Assembly (NCBI GenBank): GCA_937897615.1 | Contig: CALCNO010000032.1 | Location: 62,001-126,000, forward strand | Length of the DNA: 64,000 bases | Reading direction: 5' to 3' | Source of the DNA: an uncultured Anaerolineaceae bacterium | GTDB taxonomy: Bacteria > Chloroflexota > Anaerolineae > Anaerolineales > Anaerolineaceae | Shown: positions 26,001 to 36,120 of the stretch, in pieces | Numbering within the stretch: position 1 is the stretch's first letter | Layout: each line of letters begins with the position of its first letter | Notes under the pieces: generated by a model | Seen by the model: the letters and a program-made list of their open reading frames with translations, nothing else | Told to the model about the DNA's origin: nothing | The model's database searches: none | Made by a program: the position numbers and the translations under genes

Positions 26001-27212
26001 TCATCCTGTACCAGCCAATTCAGCAGCCGCAGCGCTGTTTTTTTGCAAGCCAAGATGGTGTTTGTGCGTTAAGAGCGCCAGCCAGATTACCGCAACCAGC
26101 ATAAAAGGTGTACCAAACATCACAAATATAGTAGACCAGCCGGAAAAATATGGAATGAAGGCCAACAGCGAGCCAATCTGTGCAAGGACAAGCGGAGCAA
26201 GCGCGCGTATCTCGTAAAAACTCAGAATAAACAAAAAGACGCAGCCAGCGTAAAAGTAGCGGTCGTGCATTTTTGGCAGAAGGAATGGAATGACAAGAGT
26301 AAATAAAGCAGCATCAAAAGCCAGTGATTTCTTTCCCAGGTCTTTCCAGCGAACCGTACGCAGGATAATGTAGCCAAAGATAACGAGCAGCGTGACCACA
26401 ATACCCGCAATGACAATAACGCGGTAATAAGGGTCAAACACATTCGCCGTCAGGTACATATACAGGTTAGGGGCTCTTTTGGTCAACTCGTGATAATCAC
26501 TAAATTGCAGAAAATAAGTAAGGAGCAGATCCTTGAGGGGGGAGCCAATGATCCATGCGGGCAACACCGACACGAAATAGGTTACAGGAATTGCGAAAAA
26601 GTAGTAAAAGGGGATTTTTTTTCGTACAAACAACAATAACAACAAAGGTCCTAAAAACAACGACTGCAGCTTGAAGCAAAACGAAAGAGATAAAAAGAAA
26701 AAAGCCCACCAAAGTTTCTCTTTTTGGATGTAGTAAAAGCACCAAACGAGGAAGCTCGCAAAAACGATATCGGTTTGCCCCCACATGCCACTTTCTACAA
26801 AAACAGTAGGCAGGAACAGAAAGCCTAAAAATCCTGCCCAGGGCAAAAAGCCGTTTTTCCATTTTAGATTCAGAATCTTCCAAACACCCCAGGCAGCAAA
26901 AAAATCAAACGGGAATGTTATCAGCTTCATTGCCGGTTCTTTAGGGATGAAACGGAACAGCGTCACAATGTCTATCAAATACACCGGCGCTGGCGTGTAG
27001 TTGTAAAAGATCTTCGCAAAGGCGTCGATTCGGCCCACCTTGATTAGCTCATCGTACCACGCTGCCTGGATACCACCCATATCCCAACTGGGCACCCACA
27101 AGAAAAAGACGCGAATTGCAAGCGCCAGCAATATCCCGAGTATAAGAATCAGGTTTCGCTGTTTACGATTCTGCAAGAAATGGGCATCGATGCGGTCGAT
27201 GATTTCATTCAT
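26001..27212 (-). CDS. Polytopic GT-C/GT87-like mannosyltransferase-type membrane protein
   Basis: This 403-residue protein has about ten hydrophobic segments. It is clearly paralogous to the protein at 34915-36090. Both share a first loop with WY-D (AAWYDELIKVGR here), then FYNYTPAPVYLIDI, FPFDFFAAWGVWKILNL, SGMWGQTDIVFASFLVW and a late PFLLPKMHDRYFY. The late P-K-M-H-(D/E)-R-Y-F motif and GMWGQTD are familiar from GT-C membrane glycosyltransferases. Acceptor and sugar are unknown. It lies 31 bases upstream of the GT2 gene. Confidence 0.7.
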   Translation of the reverse strand: MNEIIDRIDAHFLQNRKQRNLILILGILLALAIRVFFLWVPSWDMGGIQAAWYDELIKVGRIDAFAKIFYNYTPAPVYLIDIVTLFRFIPKEPAMKLITFPFDFFAAWGVWKILNLKWKNGFLPWAGFLGFLFLPTVFVESGMWGQTDIVFASFLVWCFYYIQKEKLWWAFFFLSLSFCFKLQSLFLGPLLLLLFVRKKIPFYYFFAIPVTYFVSVLPAWIIGSPLKDLLLTYFLQFSDYHELTKRAPNLYMYLTANVFDPYYRVIVIAGIVVTLLVIFGYIILRTVRWKDLGKKSLAFDAALFTLVIPFLLPKMHDRYFYAGCVFLFILSFYEIRALAPLVLAQIGSLLAFIPYFSGWSTIFVMFGTPFMLVAVIWLALLTHKHHLGLQKNSAAAAELAGTG

Positions 27213-27227
27213 CCTGATGGTCCTCGT

Positions 27228-28448
27228 TTAGATTTTTACAATTCCATTATAGAACAGCGCTGAAACAAAATATACCAGCCCGCAAAGGAAATGCAGCACC
27301 ACGAGAGTCCCGCTGCTCCATTCACGCCAGCTGAGTTTTTCATTGCGCTTGCGGTATTCAATCACTTGCTTGCCAAAGAACACTACGCTGGCCATGAACA
27401 ATACAAAGGTGGCGAACTGTACACAGTTCCAAAAGTTCGCCACCCCCATATTGATCTCTTCCCCGAGCAAGAAAGCAAAGGCCAGTGCCACCAAAAAGTT
27501 TACCCATGCCAGCTGCATTGAAAGGTCTTTGCGTGCGCTGCGCCAATAGAAAACAGTCAAAGACAGGGGAAACAGCAACGACATGAAAAGATAAAGGAAT
27601 ACTCTGCCCAGAGTACCGTCCAGCACCAGTACAGCCTCAAAAGGAGCCAGGATCACCCGGTCGCCGCGAGCGCCAACATAATTGATCACAAATTGCCCGG
27701 CAATGACTACCAGTGCCGTCAACCCCAGTGGGAAAATTACGTAAAACCAGTTCACTTCTTTCCAGCGGCGCAGGTAAAAAACAATTAGAACGATAGCAAG
27801 TGCGGGCAAAAAGGTGATGGTGAAATTAGGTTTTGCCAGTGTTGCGCATAAAATAAACCCCACCATCCATAGAGCACTAGACCAGCGCCATTTGCCAAAA
27901 AGGTGATTCACAACGGCAAAAAAAGTGAGGACGATGAATGGTTTTGCCATAATGTAAGTAGGACTGTCAAAACGGTTGCCGGCAGCGTAACCCAAAAACA
28001 TGCGCGGCAACGAGAAAATAAACACCGGAGCCGCCAGCATGATCACCAGCGCGCCTAACCCTGCCCACCATTCCAGTTGTTTGGTGCGCGCTTCCTTCCA
28101 CTCCCTCAATAATCGCTGCACCAGCAAGACCGCCGTGGCCAGATAAGTGAGCGTCATCAGGATGATACTGGAGATCACAAAAGACTTAAGGTCGTACACT
28201 TGCTTGACCCACGGGCTGAACCATACCAGCAGGTTGGCCGGAAGCAGTGCCCGCACCACCACCACCAGTTTGTGATAAAGGGAATGCGGGATTTTGTACA
28301 TGTAGCCATCCTGCGACAGCTGTTGAATCCATTCCTGATGATCGCCAAAATCACCTTTGTCGCGGAAGTGGAAAGACATTGCGCCAAATAACCCTACCAC
28401 TAGAGTAATGAAGAGAATGTAAAAAATGACCTTCGCTGATTTTTTCAA
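27228..28448 (-). CDS. Polytopic membrane protein of unknown function
   Basis: This 406-residue protein is not assigned to a family. The start is a TTG at 28448 (MKKSAKVIFYILFI) with AGGAGC about ten bases upstream. About ten hydrophobic segments are visible. The first outside loop carries acidic and aromatic residues (DKGDFGDHQEWIQQL). A central loop reads LGYAAGNRFDSPTYIMAKPF. Size and loop resemble GT-C glycosyltransferases or O-antigen polymerases, but no diagnostic motif is clear. It ends 15 bases before the next membrane-protein gene. Confidence 0.6.
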   Translation of the reverse strand: MKKSAKVIFYILFITLVVGLFGAMSFHFRDKGDFGDHQEWIQQLSQDGYMYKIPHSLYHKLVVVVRALLPANLLVWFSPWVKQVYDLKSFVISSIILMTLTYLATAVLLVQRLLREWKEARTKQLEWWAGLGALVIMLAAPVFIFSLPRMFLGYAAGNRFDSPTYIMAKPFIVLTFFAVVNHLFGKWRWSSALWMVGFILCATLAKPNFTITFLPALAIVLIVFYLRRWKEVNWFYVIFPLGLTALVVIAGQFVINYVGARGDRVILAPFEAVLVLDGTLGRVFLYLFMSLLFPLSLTVFYWRSARKDLSMQLAWVNFLVALAFAFLLGEEINMGVANFWNCVQFATFVLFMASVVFFGKQVIEYRKRNEKLSWREWSSGTLVVLHFLCGLVYFVSALFYNGIVKI

Positions 28449-28526
28449 AGACAGTGCTCCTAACCCTCTTTAGCAGAGGTGGCATTGGATTTGATTCCAA
28501 ATAAGTATAAGCAAAAATCCCTTGAT

Positions 28527-30839
28527 TTAATCTGCTGATTCAATACGCACCAAATCAATATGGTCGAAATAATACAAGGCTACTGGTATTTCGGCCACAA
28601 GAGAAGATTTGGCATCAATTCCTTTTACCTCTTTTAAATAATTGGTGATTACACCTTCCTGTGTCCCGATCAAATAAACATCAGGACGGTCAATAATATC
28701 CACAACCGGGTTCTCAATTCCGTATTGAGACAAGAGGTGATTATAGGGTGGGGACTGCGTAAGCCAGCCTATTGGCAATGCATGAAAGGAAAAATTCTTT
28801 GCGGTAAATATAGGTATCCGCTCAACGGGAACATCCCCACCTTCGAACAGAACCAGCGGAGCGGATTCCGTTTCGAGGCTTTTTTCAATAGTACTCACCA
28901 TCCTGGTAAAACCTTCTGCGTCGTTATTGTTTGCAGTGTTTGTTTCGGTTAAAACAATAAGCTGGGCCACTAAAAAGAGCATTAGCACAACGGAGAAAGA
29001 AACCTGTGCACTTCCCAACCTCAACCCATCCACTTTACGATCCTGAAGCAATGCGACCCCAAGAACAAGATCAATATAAAAAATCATTGGTTCAACAACA
29101 AAGAGAGGGGCACGCACAAAGAATAATAGAATTACATAAACCAATAAAGCAAACCCCGAACTTAAGCACGCTAGCTTTATCCCAATTCTCTCCCCTCGTT
29201 GAATCAAAGCTTTTGATAACAAAAAGAGCAAAAGAAAAACCTCGGCTTTGTAGTTTCTTAAAGCGCTTGTAAACATCTCCGTAACAGTGTTTAAATCATT
29301 TACAAGTATCGGATAGCTTTTGTTTATTTTTTCAAAGGAATCGACAGTGAAAACATCGGTGTCAAAGAAAACCCAGCCCTCAAACATTCCGTAGCCTGAT
29401 ATTTTCCAACCAATCTCATCCCAGAAAGTTTCTCCGACCCTGTTCAGGCTTAATCTTGGTGTGCCATGAATCTTTCCTCTTTGCGAATTGTATGCCTGAT
29501 ATGCCTTCCATTCAGATACTCGGTCATAAGCAAGACGATCCACACATACTGTGGCGCCAATCAACACTATTAAAAGGATAAGGGGATAGAGAATTGACGT
29601 CTGTTTCCTGTAGAACACACGGTACCCAAGCAGCGGAACTAAAAGTAAGCCCGCCAAGAACATTCCATTCAAGCGAATCAAACCACCAAAAACGACCAGA
29701 AGAATTGGGAGAACACTCCTGGCAAACTTCTTGCCATTCTCTTGATCGTGGATTTTAAACAGGTAAGCAAACCCTGCAAGTGACGCTAAGATCGAGATGC
29801 TTGTATAGGTAAAGCGAAAAACAAATGGAAAAAAAGTAATACCGAATAGAATAGCCGCAAAGGCTTTGTTATTTCGGGCATAAAACAGCACCACATTCAG
29901 GATAATCAGTCCAGAAAACACTAAAGTTACAAGTAAATAATAAACATACCACTGCACATTTGGCGCAATCTGATACAACGAACTCAATCCCCAACCAATG
30001 ATGACATTCGTGTATACTAGGTGCGGGTCAGGAATCCCATCTATCCAGCCAGCTGCAATCTGCATAATGTAAAAATCGTCATTTACCCCAAATGCAACAT
30101 GGCCCAGGCTTAGAATAATACCGATGATCAAAAAATAGAGAAGGTAGTATTTCCAATCCGTTTCCCAAATCCTGTGCGTCCTTTTTTTTGCTGCCTCTAC
30201 GAACAAAATTTCATAAACCACCATTCCAGAAACAATGATCAACACCCAGATCATGCCCTTTACATAAGGATTAATTAATTCAATCGCCTTGTCTGCAAAC
30301 CTAAAGAATAAAAAATAACCAACACCCACAAAACCAATTTCATAGAAGGCAAATCTTACAAATCCACGAAACCCTCCTTTTTTAATTTCGTCGAACTGCA
30401 AACCAAGAATCCGACTTGCGAGTAACAACGTAGCTCCCTCAAATGTGAGAATAAGTCCAAATGCCCTTCGGAGATAAGGGATACGTCCATCATTGGGGAT
30501 TTGAAAAATGTACAGAATTGCAAGTATGACAAGCGTATCGATCGTAATTACCAGCCAAAAAACAATCCTTTGGAGTGCTGAATCATTGAGGAACTTGCTC
30601 TTCAAACGAGATAGTTGTGGATATCTTGAATCGCTTGCCCAATACCACCTGTACGTGAGCACCAATATTGCGGCAATAAATAGAATCGCCACTACTGCCA
30701 TGCCTATACGTTGCCAGGAATAGCCCAGCAGACTTAGTTCACTCACCTCGCTCTTTTCCCAAAGCAAAGTCATCACGCCAGCAATACCCAGCAAAGAATA
30801 AAGCACCAGATAAACTATGTTTATGCCTTTTTTACTCAC
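28527..30839 (-). CDS. Large polytopic membrane protein, GT-C-like
   Basis: This 770-residue protein starts at GTG (30839) with AAGGTGG upstream. It has more than twelve hydrophobic segments. About a third of the way in (near residue 253) is VNDDFYIMQIAAGWIDGIP, an acidic loop motif like SDDYCY and MDDWYL in other proteins of this locus. The last 150 residues are mostly soluble and probably outside. The gene is visibly richer in A and T than rmlA, rmlB and rffA on either side, which may mean a separate origin. No family is assigned. Confidence 0.6.
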   Translation of the reverse strand: MSKKGINIVYLVLYSLLGIAGVMTLLWEKSEVSELSLLGYSWQRIGMAVVAILFIAAILVLTYRWYWASDSRYPQLSRLKSKFLNDSALQRIVFWLVITIDTLVILAILYIFQIPNDGRIPYLRRAFGLILTFEGATLLLASRILGLQFDEIKKGGFRGFVRFAFYEIGFVGVGYFLFFRFADKAIELINPYVKGMIWVLIIVSGMVVYEILFVEAAKKRTHRIWETDWKYYLLYFLIIGIILSLGHVAFGVNDDFYIMQIAAGWIDGIPDPHLVYTNVIIGWGLSSLYQIAPNVQWYVYYLLVTLVFSGLIILNVVLFYARNNKAFAAILFGITFFPFVFRFTYTSISILASLAGFAYLFKIHDQENGKKFARSVLPILLVVFGGLIRLNGMFLAGLLLVPLLGYRVFYRKQTSILYPLILLIVLIGATVCVDRLAYDRVSEWKAYQAYNSQRGKIHGTPRLSLNRVGETFWDEIGWKISGYGMFEGWVFFDTDVFTVDSFEKINKSYPILVNDLNTVTEMFTSALRNYKAEVFLLLFLLSKALIQRGERIGIKLACLSSGFALLVYVILLFFVRAPLFVVEPMIFYIDLVLGVALLQDRKVDGLRLGSAQVSFSVVLMLFLVAQLIVLTETNTANNNDAEGFTRMVSTIEKSLETESAPLVLFEGGDVPVERIPIFTAKNFSFHALPIGWLTQSPPYNHLLSQYGIENPVVDIIDRPDVYLIGTQEGVITNYLKEVKGIDAKSSLVAEIPVALYYFDHIDLVRIESAD

Positions 30840-30913
30840 TTTTGCCCACCTTATTGGGTTTTTCGTATTGAATTTGGAGAAAGTAATTACTATTTTCTCC
30901 GCGATTTTTCCTA

Positions 30914-31777
30914 TTAATATATCAGGCTTTCCAGATATTTCTGATACTCCGGGTTACGTATTTGTTTCGCTAATCTCATTAACTGCGCGTGGTCAATAAA
31001 TCCCATGCGAAAGGCAATCTCTTCCGGGCAGGAAATCTTAAATCCCTGGCGTTCCTGCACCGCCTGAATGAAATTGGAAGCCTGCAGCAGGGCTTCCGGC
31101 GTACCGGCATCCAGCCAGGCAATCCCGCGCCCCAGCACCTTCACCTGCAGCTCGCCGCGTTTCAGGTAAATCTTATTAAGATCGGTGATTTCCAACTCTC
31201 CGCGCGTTGAAGGTTTCAACCTCCGGGTGTACTCGACCACATGGTGATCGTAGAAGTACAACCCCGGCACAGCATAATTTGAGCGTGGGTTACGCGGTTT
31301 CTCCTCCAGCGAGATAGGCCGCTGTTGTTCATCCAACACCACCACACCGAACCGTTCCGGGTCTTTCACCGGGTAGGCAAAGATCACTGCTCCATTGGTG
31401 ATGGCTGCCGCCTCGTGCAGTTTTTCCACCAGTCCGCTGCCATAGAGGATGTTATCCCCCAGCAGTAGCGCCGCCGGCTCTGCGCCGATGAAATCCGCAC
31501 CAACCAAAAAAGCATCCGCCAGACCGCGCGGGCTTTCCTGTGCCTTGTACTCAAAACGCATCCCCCAACCCGAACCATCTCCCAGCAGCATGCGATAAGC
31601 ACCCAGGTGCTCCGGGGTGCTTATAACCAGCACTTCGCGGATGCCCGACAGCATCAAAGCTGAAAGCGGGTAATATACCATAGGCTTATCGTACACCGGC
31701 AAAAGCTGTTTGCTCACCGAGAGCGTTGCCGGGTGCAGGCGCGTGCCGCTGCCGCCAGCCAGAATAATCCCTTTCAT
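30914..31777 (-). CDS. rmlA: Glucose-1-phosphate thymidylyltransferase
   Basis: This 287-residue nucleotidyltransferase has the RmlA signature [21 protein letters not shown] with the catalytic Arg and Lys, then [33 protein letters not shown] and [20 protein letters not shown]. It makes dTDP-glucose from glucose-1-phosphate and dTTP. Its ATG overlaps the rmlB stop by four bases, so the pair is translationally coupled. The length and C-terminal helix agree with short-form RmlA. Confidence 0.94.
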   Translation of the reverse strand: MKGIILAGGSGTRLHPATLSVSKQLLPVYDKPMVYYPLSALMLSGIREVLVISTPEHLGAYRMLLGDGSGWGMRFEYKAQESPRGLADAFLVGADFIGAEPAALLLGDNILYGSGLVEKLHEAAAITNGAVIFAYPVKDPERFGVVVLDEQQRPISLEEKPRNPRSNYAVPGLYFYDHHVVEYTRRLKPSTRGELEITDLNKIYLKRGELQVKVLGRGIAWLDAGTPEALLQASNFIQAVQERQGFKISCPEEIAFRMGFIDHAQLMRLAKQIRNPEYQKYLESLIY

Positions 31778-32850
31778 TTTTCCTCCCCGCGGTTACTGTA
31801 GTTAGCCTTTGTCCAGTCTTGATAAGAATGGCTTTGCACCAGGTGGTTGACCCAATCGGGGTGCGCCAAGTACCACTCCACGGTCTTGCGCAGCCCATTC
31901 GGCAGGGTCACCCGTGGCTGCCATCCCAATTCATTTTTCATACGTGAAATATCCATCGCGTAGCGCCGGTCATGCCCGGGGCGGTCTGCCACATGCTGCA
32001 CCAAGCTGAAATGCGGTCGCCAGGGTGAGCCAGGCCGCAGCTCATCCATTATGCCAGTGATCATCTCAATGATTTCCAGGTTAGATGGCTGGTTATCCCC
32101 GCCGATCAAATATGTCTCCCCCACCCTGCCTCGCTCAAGGATGAGCGCAATCGCCTCGCAGTGATCCACTACATACAACCAATCGCGGATCTGCTGGCCA
32201 TCGCCGTAGACGGGCAATGGTTTACCCTCCAGGCAGTTGAGAATCATCAGGGGAATCAGTTTTTCAGGGAATTGATAAGGGCCATAATTATTAGTGCAAT
32301 TGCTTATGGTGATGGAAAGCCCGTAGGTATGAGCGTAGGCGCGCACCAAATGGTCGCTGCCGGCTTTGCTGGCAGAATAAGGTGAATTGGGACTGTACCG
32401 GGTGTCCTCCATAAAAGCCAGTTCGCCGGGAGCCAGTGAACCAAAAACCTCATCGGTGGAAACGTGATGGAAGCGCACCTCATCGGCCCGCCTGCCCTTC
32501 CAGGCAACACGCGCTGCCTCCAGCAGAATGCCCGTGCCCACCACGTTGGTCTCCAAAAACTGAATCGGCCCAAGGATGGAACGATCCACATGCGTCTCGG
32601 CGGCAAAGTTGACCACGGTGTCAATAGCCTGTTCGGTAAACACCTTATCCAGCAGCATCCGGTCGCCGATGCTGCCATGCACAAAGGTGAACCGCGGATC
32701 GGTGCGGCAGGGCGCCAGGTTTTCTTCGTTGCCAGCATAGGTCAGCAGGTCCAACGCAGTCACGTTTACCTGCGGGAAGTTCTTTAGCAGGTGCTGGGTA
32801 AAGTTCGCGCCAATGAACCCGGCCGCGCCGGTGACTAAGACATTTTTCAA
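31774..32850 (-). CDS. rmlB: dTDP-glucose 4,6-dehydratase
   Basis: This extended SDR has about 358 residues. The best start is a TTG at 32850, with GGGAGG five bases upstream and the Rossmann motif directly after it ([16 protein letters not shown]). The in-frame ATG at 32916 would add 22 non-homologous residues. [24 protein letters not shown] with the YxxxK pair, and [15 protein letters not shown] are all as in RmlB. It forms dTDP-4-keto-6-deoxyglucose, the branch point to rhamnose or Fuc4NAc. RmlC and RmlD are absent from the window and RffA is present, which favours Fuc4NAc. Confidence 0.94.
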   Translation of the reverse strand: MKNVLVTGAAGFIGANFTQHLLKNFPQVNVTALDLLTYAGNEENLAPCRTDPRFTFVHGSIGDRMLLDKVFTEQAIDTVVNFAAETHVDRSILGPIQFLETNVVGTGILLEAARVAWKGRRADEVRFHHVSTDEVFGSLAPGELAFMEDTRYSPNSPYSASKAGSDHLVRAYAHTYGLSITISNCTNNYGPYQFPEKLIPLMILNCLEGKPLPVYGDGQQIRDWLYVVDHCEAIALILERGRVGETYLIGGDNQPSNLEIIEMITGIMDELRPGSPWRPHFSLVQHVADRPGHDRRYAMDISRMKNELGWQPRVTLPNGLRKTVEWYLAHPDWVNHLVQSHSYQDWTKANYSNRGEEK

Positions 32851-32897
32851 GACCGCCTCCCAACAACTGCCATTATGATATCCCGTGTTGCCAACGG

Positions 32898-34910
32898 TTA
32901 TTTTCCAGTCGCACAAACATCTTTTAGCAATGTGTCATGCGCAGCAGCCATTACGGTTCCACCCATTTCTGTTGTGTACGTTTGAAATACCGTGCAGGCT
33001 TCTTTATGACTATATGCATCAGCAGTCACAGCCGCCAATGTGGCTTGGTAATGTTCATCGCCAGTGTAAGCGAATGCCTGCATGAATACCAACCACTCCA
33101 TCGGGTCATTCGGCGCATGCCCTGCTCCAATCGCCTCATCTCCCAGGGTAGCTACAGCCTGCCAATTTCGCTGTTGTCGTGCCAACTGCGCCTTCTGATA
33201 GTAGTAGCACCAGTCGTGTGGCGGTTCGCTGCCAAATAAGTCTTTGCGAGGCGCGGGAGCATAATCAGAATTCACATCAATGCGCCCAAGCTGTGAAAGT
33301 TCCCCCACCTGGCGGAGAATGGCATCGTCAGCCTGCGAGTACTCCGGGTGCTGGCCATCAATCAGGTGCAAACAGGCGTTCTCGGTTTTGCTGAGCACCA
33401 GCAGGTTGCCAAAATCTTTCTCAAATTCGATACCTTTGCGCTCAGCCAGCGCCTTCTTCCCGTCTTCAAAAAGCGGCGCGGTGGTGGGGTCCAGCACTTC
33501 GGCAGTGATTACCACATCTCGGTTGCCAGGGTAATAGATCAGGTTAGCTGGCCCCCACAAAGTGTAATCTTCGTCCAGAATACCCAAATAGATGTGCCCT
33601 GTCAGCATCGTGGTCGGTTTCAATTGTGGGGCACGCCAACTCATTTGCCACCACACCGCACGTGTCTGATCACCATTCTTTTCAAAGATCACGTCATTTG
33701 AGAATTGTGTCAACACGGAAAAGAAAATCAACACTGCGACCATAGAAACACGTAACCAGTATGGCCGCAGCAACCAGATCAAGCCAACTAACAGTATTGC
33801 CGCTGAAGCTGAACCCGGGTAAGAAAATCGATCACCAGTAACGGTGTAGGTGATTTCGCGCCCACCAAAGATCACAGGAACCAGTGCGCCAACACACCCT
33901 GCTAACCCAACCAGAATCAAGGTCAACGGAAAAGCAGGACCCTTTTCCGTTTTTTGTTCGCGATTATCATCGCGCAGCAACTTATAGCAAACAAACACCA
34001 TCAAGAATCCTGCCAGTAAAGCCAGCAAGACTCCAACCACCCAATCACTTGCATCCAGGTACTTGCCAAAGACCAATAGCGGTTTATAGAATGCAGAAAT
34101 CACCAATCTGTAATAATTCAATACCAAATCACGTAAGTTTTCCAACACCATTGGCACAGGAGAACTATAAGCCGAAAGCATCCCAGATGCATCGACAGAG
34201 GCTCGTTTGGATTCAAAAAAGAACAAGCGCCAAACGAGAAAACCTACCGCGCTTACGACAAATGGTGCTTCAAATGCAGCCGCTTTAAACCACTGAGTCT
34301 GCTGCCTAGTGCGATGATAGAGAACCATAAAAAGGGCAAGCCTCAACACTTCCATCCCCACATAGTACTCCATCAGCCCGTAGGATAGCAACGCCAGCAT
34401 GATAGAAGAAACCAATCCAAGGGATTTGAGCCACCACTTCCGAAAAGAAAAAGCGATTAAACTCAGCAATATCGAAATTTGAACACACATCCTTGAAAAG
34501 AGGTGCGCTTGATACTCATAAACATTCACCTGTTCGTGAAATGCTGGATAGATTAAAGTCAATGAACTAACTAGTAAATTTGCCAGCCAGTTCTCAGGCC
34601 AAACAAACATCAGTAAAAGAAAAACAACCACAGTGTCAACCAAACGCCACAAAAATGCTGTGATGATATAAAAGGGCAAGTTAGTACCAAACAAACGAAC
34701 TTCTAACAGGCTAAAGTATCCGCGGAGGGGGCGATCAATGGAATAGTGGAAAACCAACTCGCCTGGACCACGGTTTTCGGTAACGAATAAAGTGTTCCAG
34801 TCATCCTGCAGGTAGCCTACATGGGTAATTTTTGGTAAATAAGCCAGACACAGCAACAGTGTGAAGACCGCCAGCGCGATGAGGAATTGTTTCAGAGTGA
34901 GCGTCTTCAC
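32898..34910 (-). CDS. Polytopic GT-C-like membrane protein, paralogue of the 21042 product
   Basis: This 670-residue protein starts at a GTG with a GGGGAGGAG ribosome binding site. It follows the 21042-23093 product throughout: YLQDDWNTLFV with D36-D37 in the first loop, YSIDRPLRGYFSLLEVRLFG, a run of about ten membrane segments, then a soluble tail with LFGSEPPHDWCYYYQKAQLARQ and a TPR-like end. The acidic pair in the first outside loop suggests GT-C glycosyl transfer from a lipid-linked sugar, by family knowledge. The gene begins 4 bases after the preceding membrane-protein gene stops. Confidence 0.75.
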   Translation of the reverse strand: MKTLTLKQFLIALAVFTLLLCLAYLPKITHVGYLQDDWNTLFVTENRGPGELVFHYSIDRPLRGYFSLLEVRLFGTNLPFYIITAFLWRLVDTVVVFLLLMFVWPENWLANLLVSSLTLIYPAFHEQVNVYEYQAHLFSRMCVQISILLSLIAFSFRKWWLKSLGLVSSIMLALLSYGLMEYYVGMEVLRLALFMVLYHRTRQQTQWFKAAAFEAPFVVSAVGFLVWRLFFFESKRASVDASGMLSAYSSPVPMVLENLRDLVLNYYRLVISAFYKPLLVFGKYLDASDWVVGVLLALLAGFLMVFVCYKLLRDDNREQKTEKGPAFPLTLILVGLAGCVGALVPVIFGGREITYTVTGDRFSYPGSASAAILLVGLIWLLRPYWLRVSMVAVLIFFSVLTQFSNDVIFEKNGDQTRAVWWQMSWRAPQLKPTTMLTGHIYLGILDEDYTLWGPANLIYYPGNRDVVITAEVLDPTTAPLFEDGKKALAERKGIEFEKDFGNLLVLSKTENACLHLIDGQHPEYSQADDAILRQVGELSQLGRIDVNSDYAPAPRKDLFGSEPPHDWCYYYQKAQLARQQRNWQAVATLGDEAIGAGHAPNDPMEWLVFMQAFAYTGDEHYQATLAAVTADAYSHKEACTVFQTYTTEMGGTVMAAAHDTLLKDVCATGK

Positions 34911-34914
34911 CTCC

Positions 34915-36090
34915 CTATCTCCTCCCCTGAGGATGACGCATATGCCGCACGTACATCATCACCAGCCACACTACTGCCGCCAGGTTGAGCACAGCCCCCA
35001 CATGCACCCACTCATTCGACCAGCGTGTGAAGTAAGGTATATAAGACATCAAAACAGCCACCTGGCACAACAGCGCCGGCCACAAAGCGCGTAGATCAAA
35101 GAAGATCAATAATAGCAAAAATACCGCTGCCGGCAGGAAATAACGCTCGTGCATCTTGGGCAACAGAAACGGAAGTACAAGTGTCAGCAGTGAGAGATCA
35201 TATACCAGGTCTTTAGGGGCTACCCCTTTCCACTTGAATATGCGCAGGAAGAGATAACCCAGCATGAACGCAGCAGTGACTCCCAGTCCAATCCATGCCA
35301 CCAGTGAGCGGTCGTTCACGCTCACCCAGTTGAAGAAAATGTACGGATTGGCCGCATTCGCGGAAGGCAGCGTGTACTGCTCGTACTGCGAGAGATAAAC
35401 TGTTAACAGCTCCCCCAGCGGCCGCCCGGCAACCCATGCCGGCACCACCGAAAGAAAATACACCGCCGGCACCACCAGTAGCCAGTAGAGCGGATACTTT
35501 CGGCCCACGATCAAAATCAAAAAAAGTGGAGCCGCCATCAACGCTTGCAATTTGAATGCAAAGGCAATCCCAAACGCAATGGTTGCCAGCAGGTTCTTGT
35601 CTTTCAGTAAAAAGTACAACATCCAGATCAAAAAAGAAAGGTAATAAATATCTGCTTGCCCCCACACGGCGCTACCGGCAATAATCACCGGCATAAAAAG
35701 AAAAGCTATCGCGCCTATCCAGGCAGTTGACCCGTCCTTAAAAAGCAAACGGAGAATTTTATAGATGCCCCAGGCAGCAAAGAAATCAAATACTACCGCC
35801 ACCAGGCGTATTGCAGCATCGCGCGGGATGAAAGTGAACACGGTCATCAAATCGAACAAATAAAGCGTGGGCGGGCTGTAATTGTAAAAATCCATCCCCA
35901 GGGCGGTATCGCGCCCGTAGCGCAGGAAGGTGTCGTACCAGGGACCAAAGAAATCGGTAATGTCCTTGCTGGGCGAGCCAAAGAGCAGCAGCCGCACAAG
36001 CAGCGCCAGCAACACAATACCACCCAGCAGCCAGTTGCGCCGCGCCCGGCTGGCCTTGAAATATGCAATCACGTTTTCTAAAATATCCAT
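34915..36090 (-). CDS. Polytopic GT-C/GT87-like membrane protein, paralogue of the 26001 product
   Basis: This 391-residue protein has about ten hydrophobic segments. It matches the protein at 26001-27212 along its length: first loop GPWYDTFLRYGRD, FYNYSPPTLYLFDL, VFDFFAAWGIYKILRL, SAVWGQADIYYLSFLIW and PFLLPKMHERYFLPAA. It is probably a membrane glycosyltransferase using a polyprenyl-phosphate sugar. In both copies the GT87-like gene sits next to a glycan enzyme gene, which suggests the locus grew by duplication. Confidence 0.7.
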   Translation of the reverse strand: MDILENVIAYFKASRARRNWLLGGIVLLALLVRLLLFGSPSKDITDFFGPWYDTFLRYGRDTALGMDFYNYSPPTLYLFDLMTVFTFIPRDAAIRLVAVVFDFFAAWGIYKILRLLFKDGSTAWIGAIAFLFMPVIIAGSAVWGQADIYYLSFLIWMLYFLLKDKNLLATIAFGIAFAFKLQALMAAPLFLILIVGRKYPLYWLLVVPAVYFLSVVPAWVAGRPLGELLTVYLSQYEQYTLPSANAANPYIFFNWVSVNDRSLVAWIGLGVTAAFMLGYLFLRIFKWKGVAPKDLVYDLSLLTLVLPFLLPKMHERYFLPAAVFLLLLIFFDLRALWPALLCQVAVLMSYIPYFTRWSNEWVHVGAVLNLAAVVWLVMMYVRHMRHPQGRR

Positions 36091-36120
36091 GAGCTACCAA
36101 CCACCCTGATACGCAAACGA

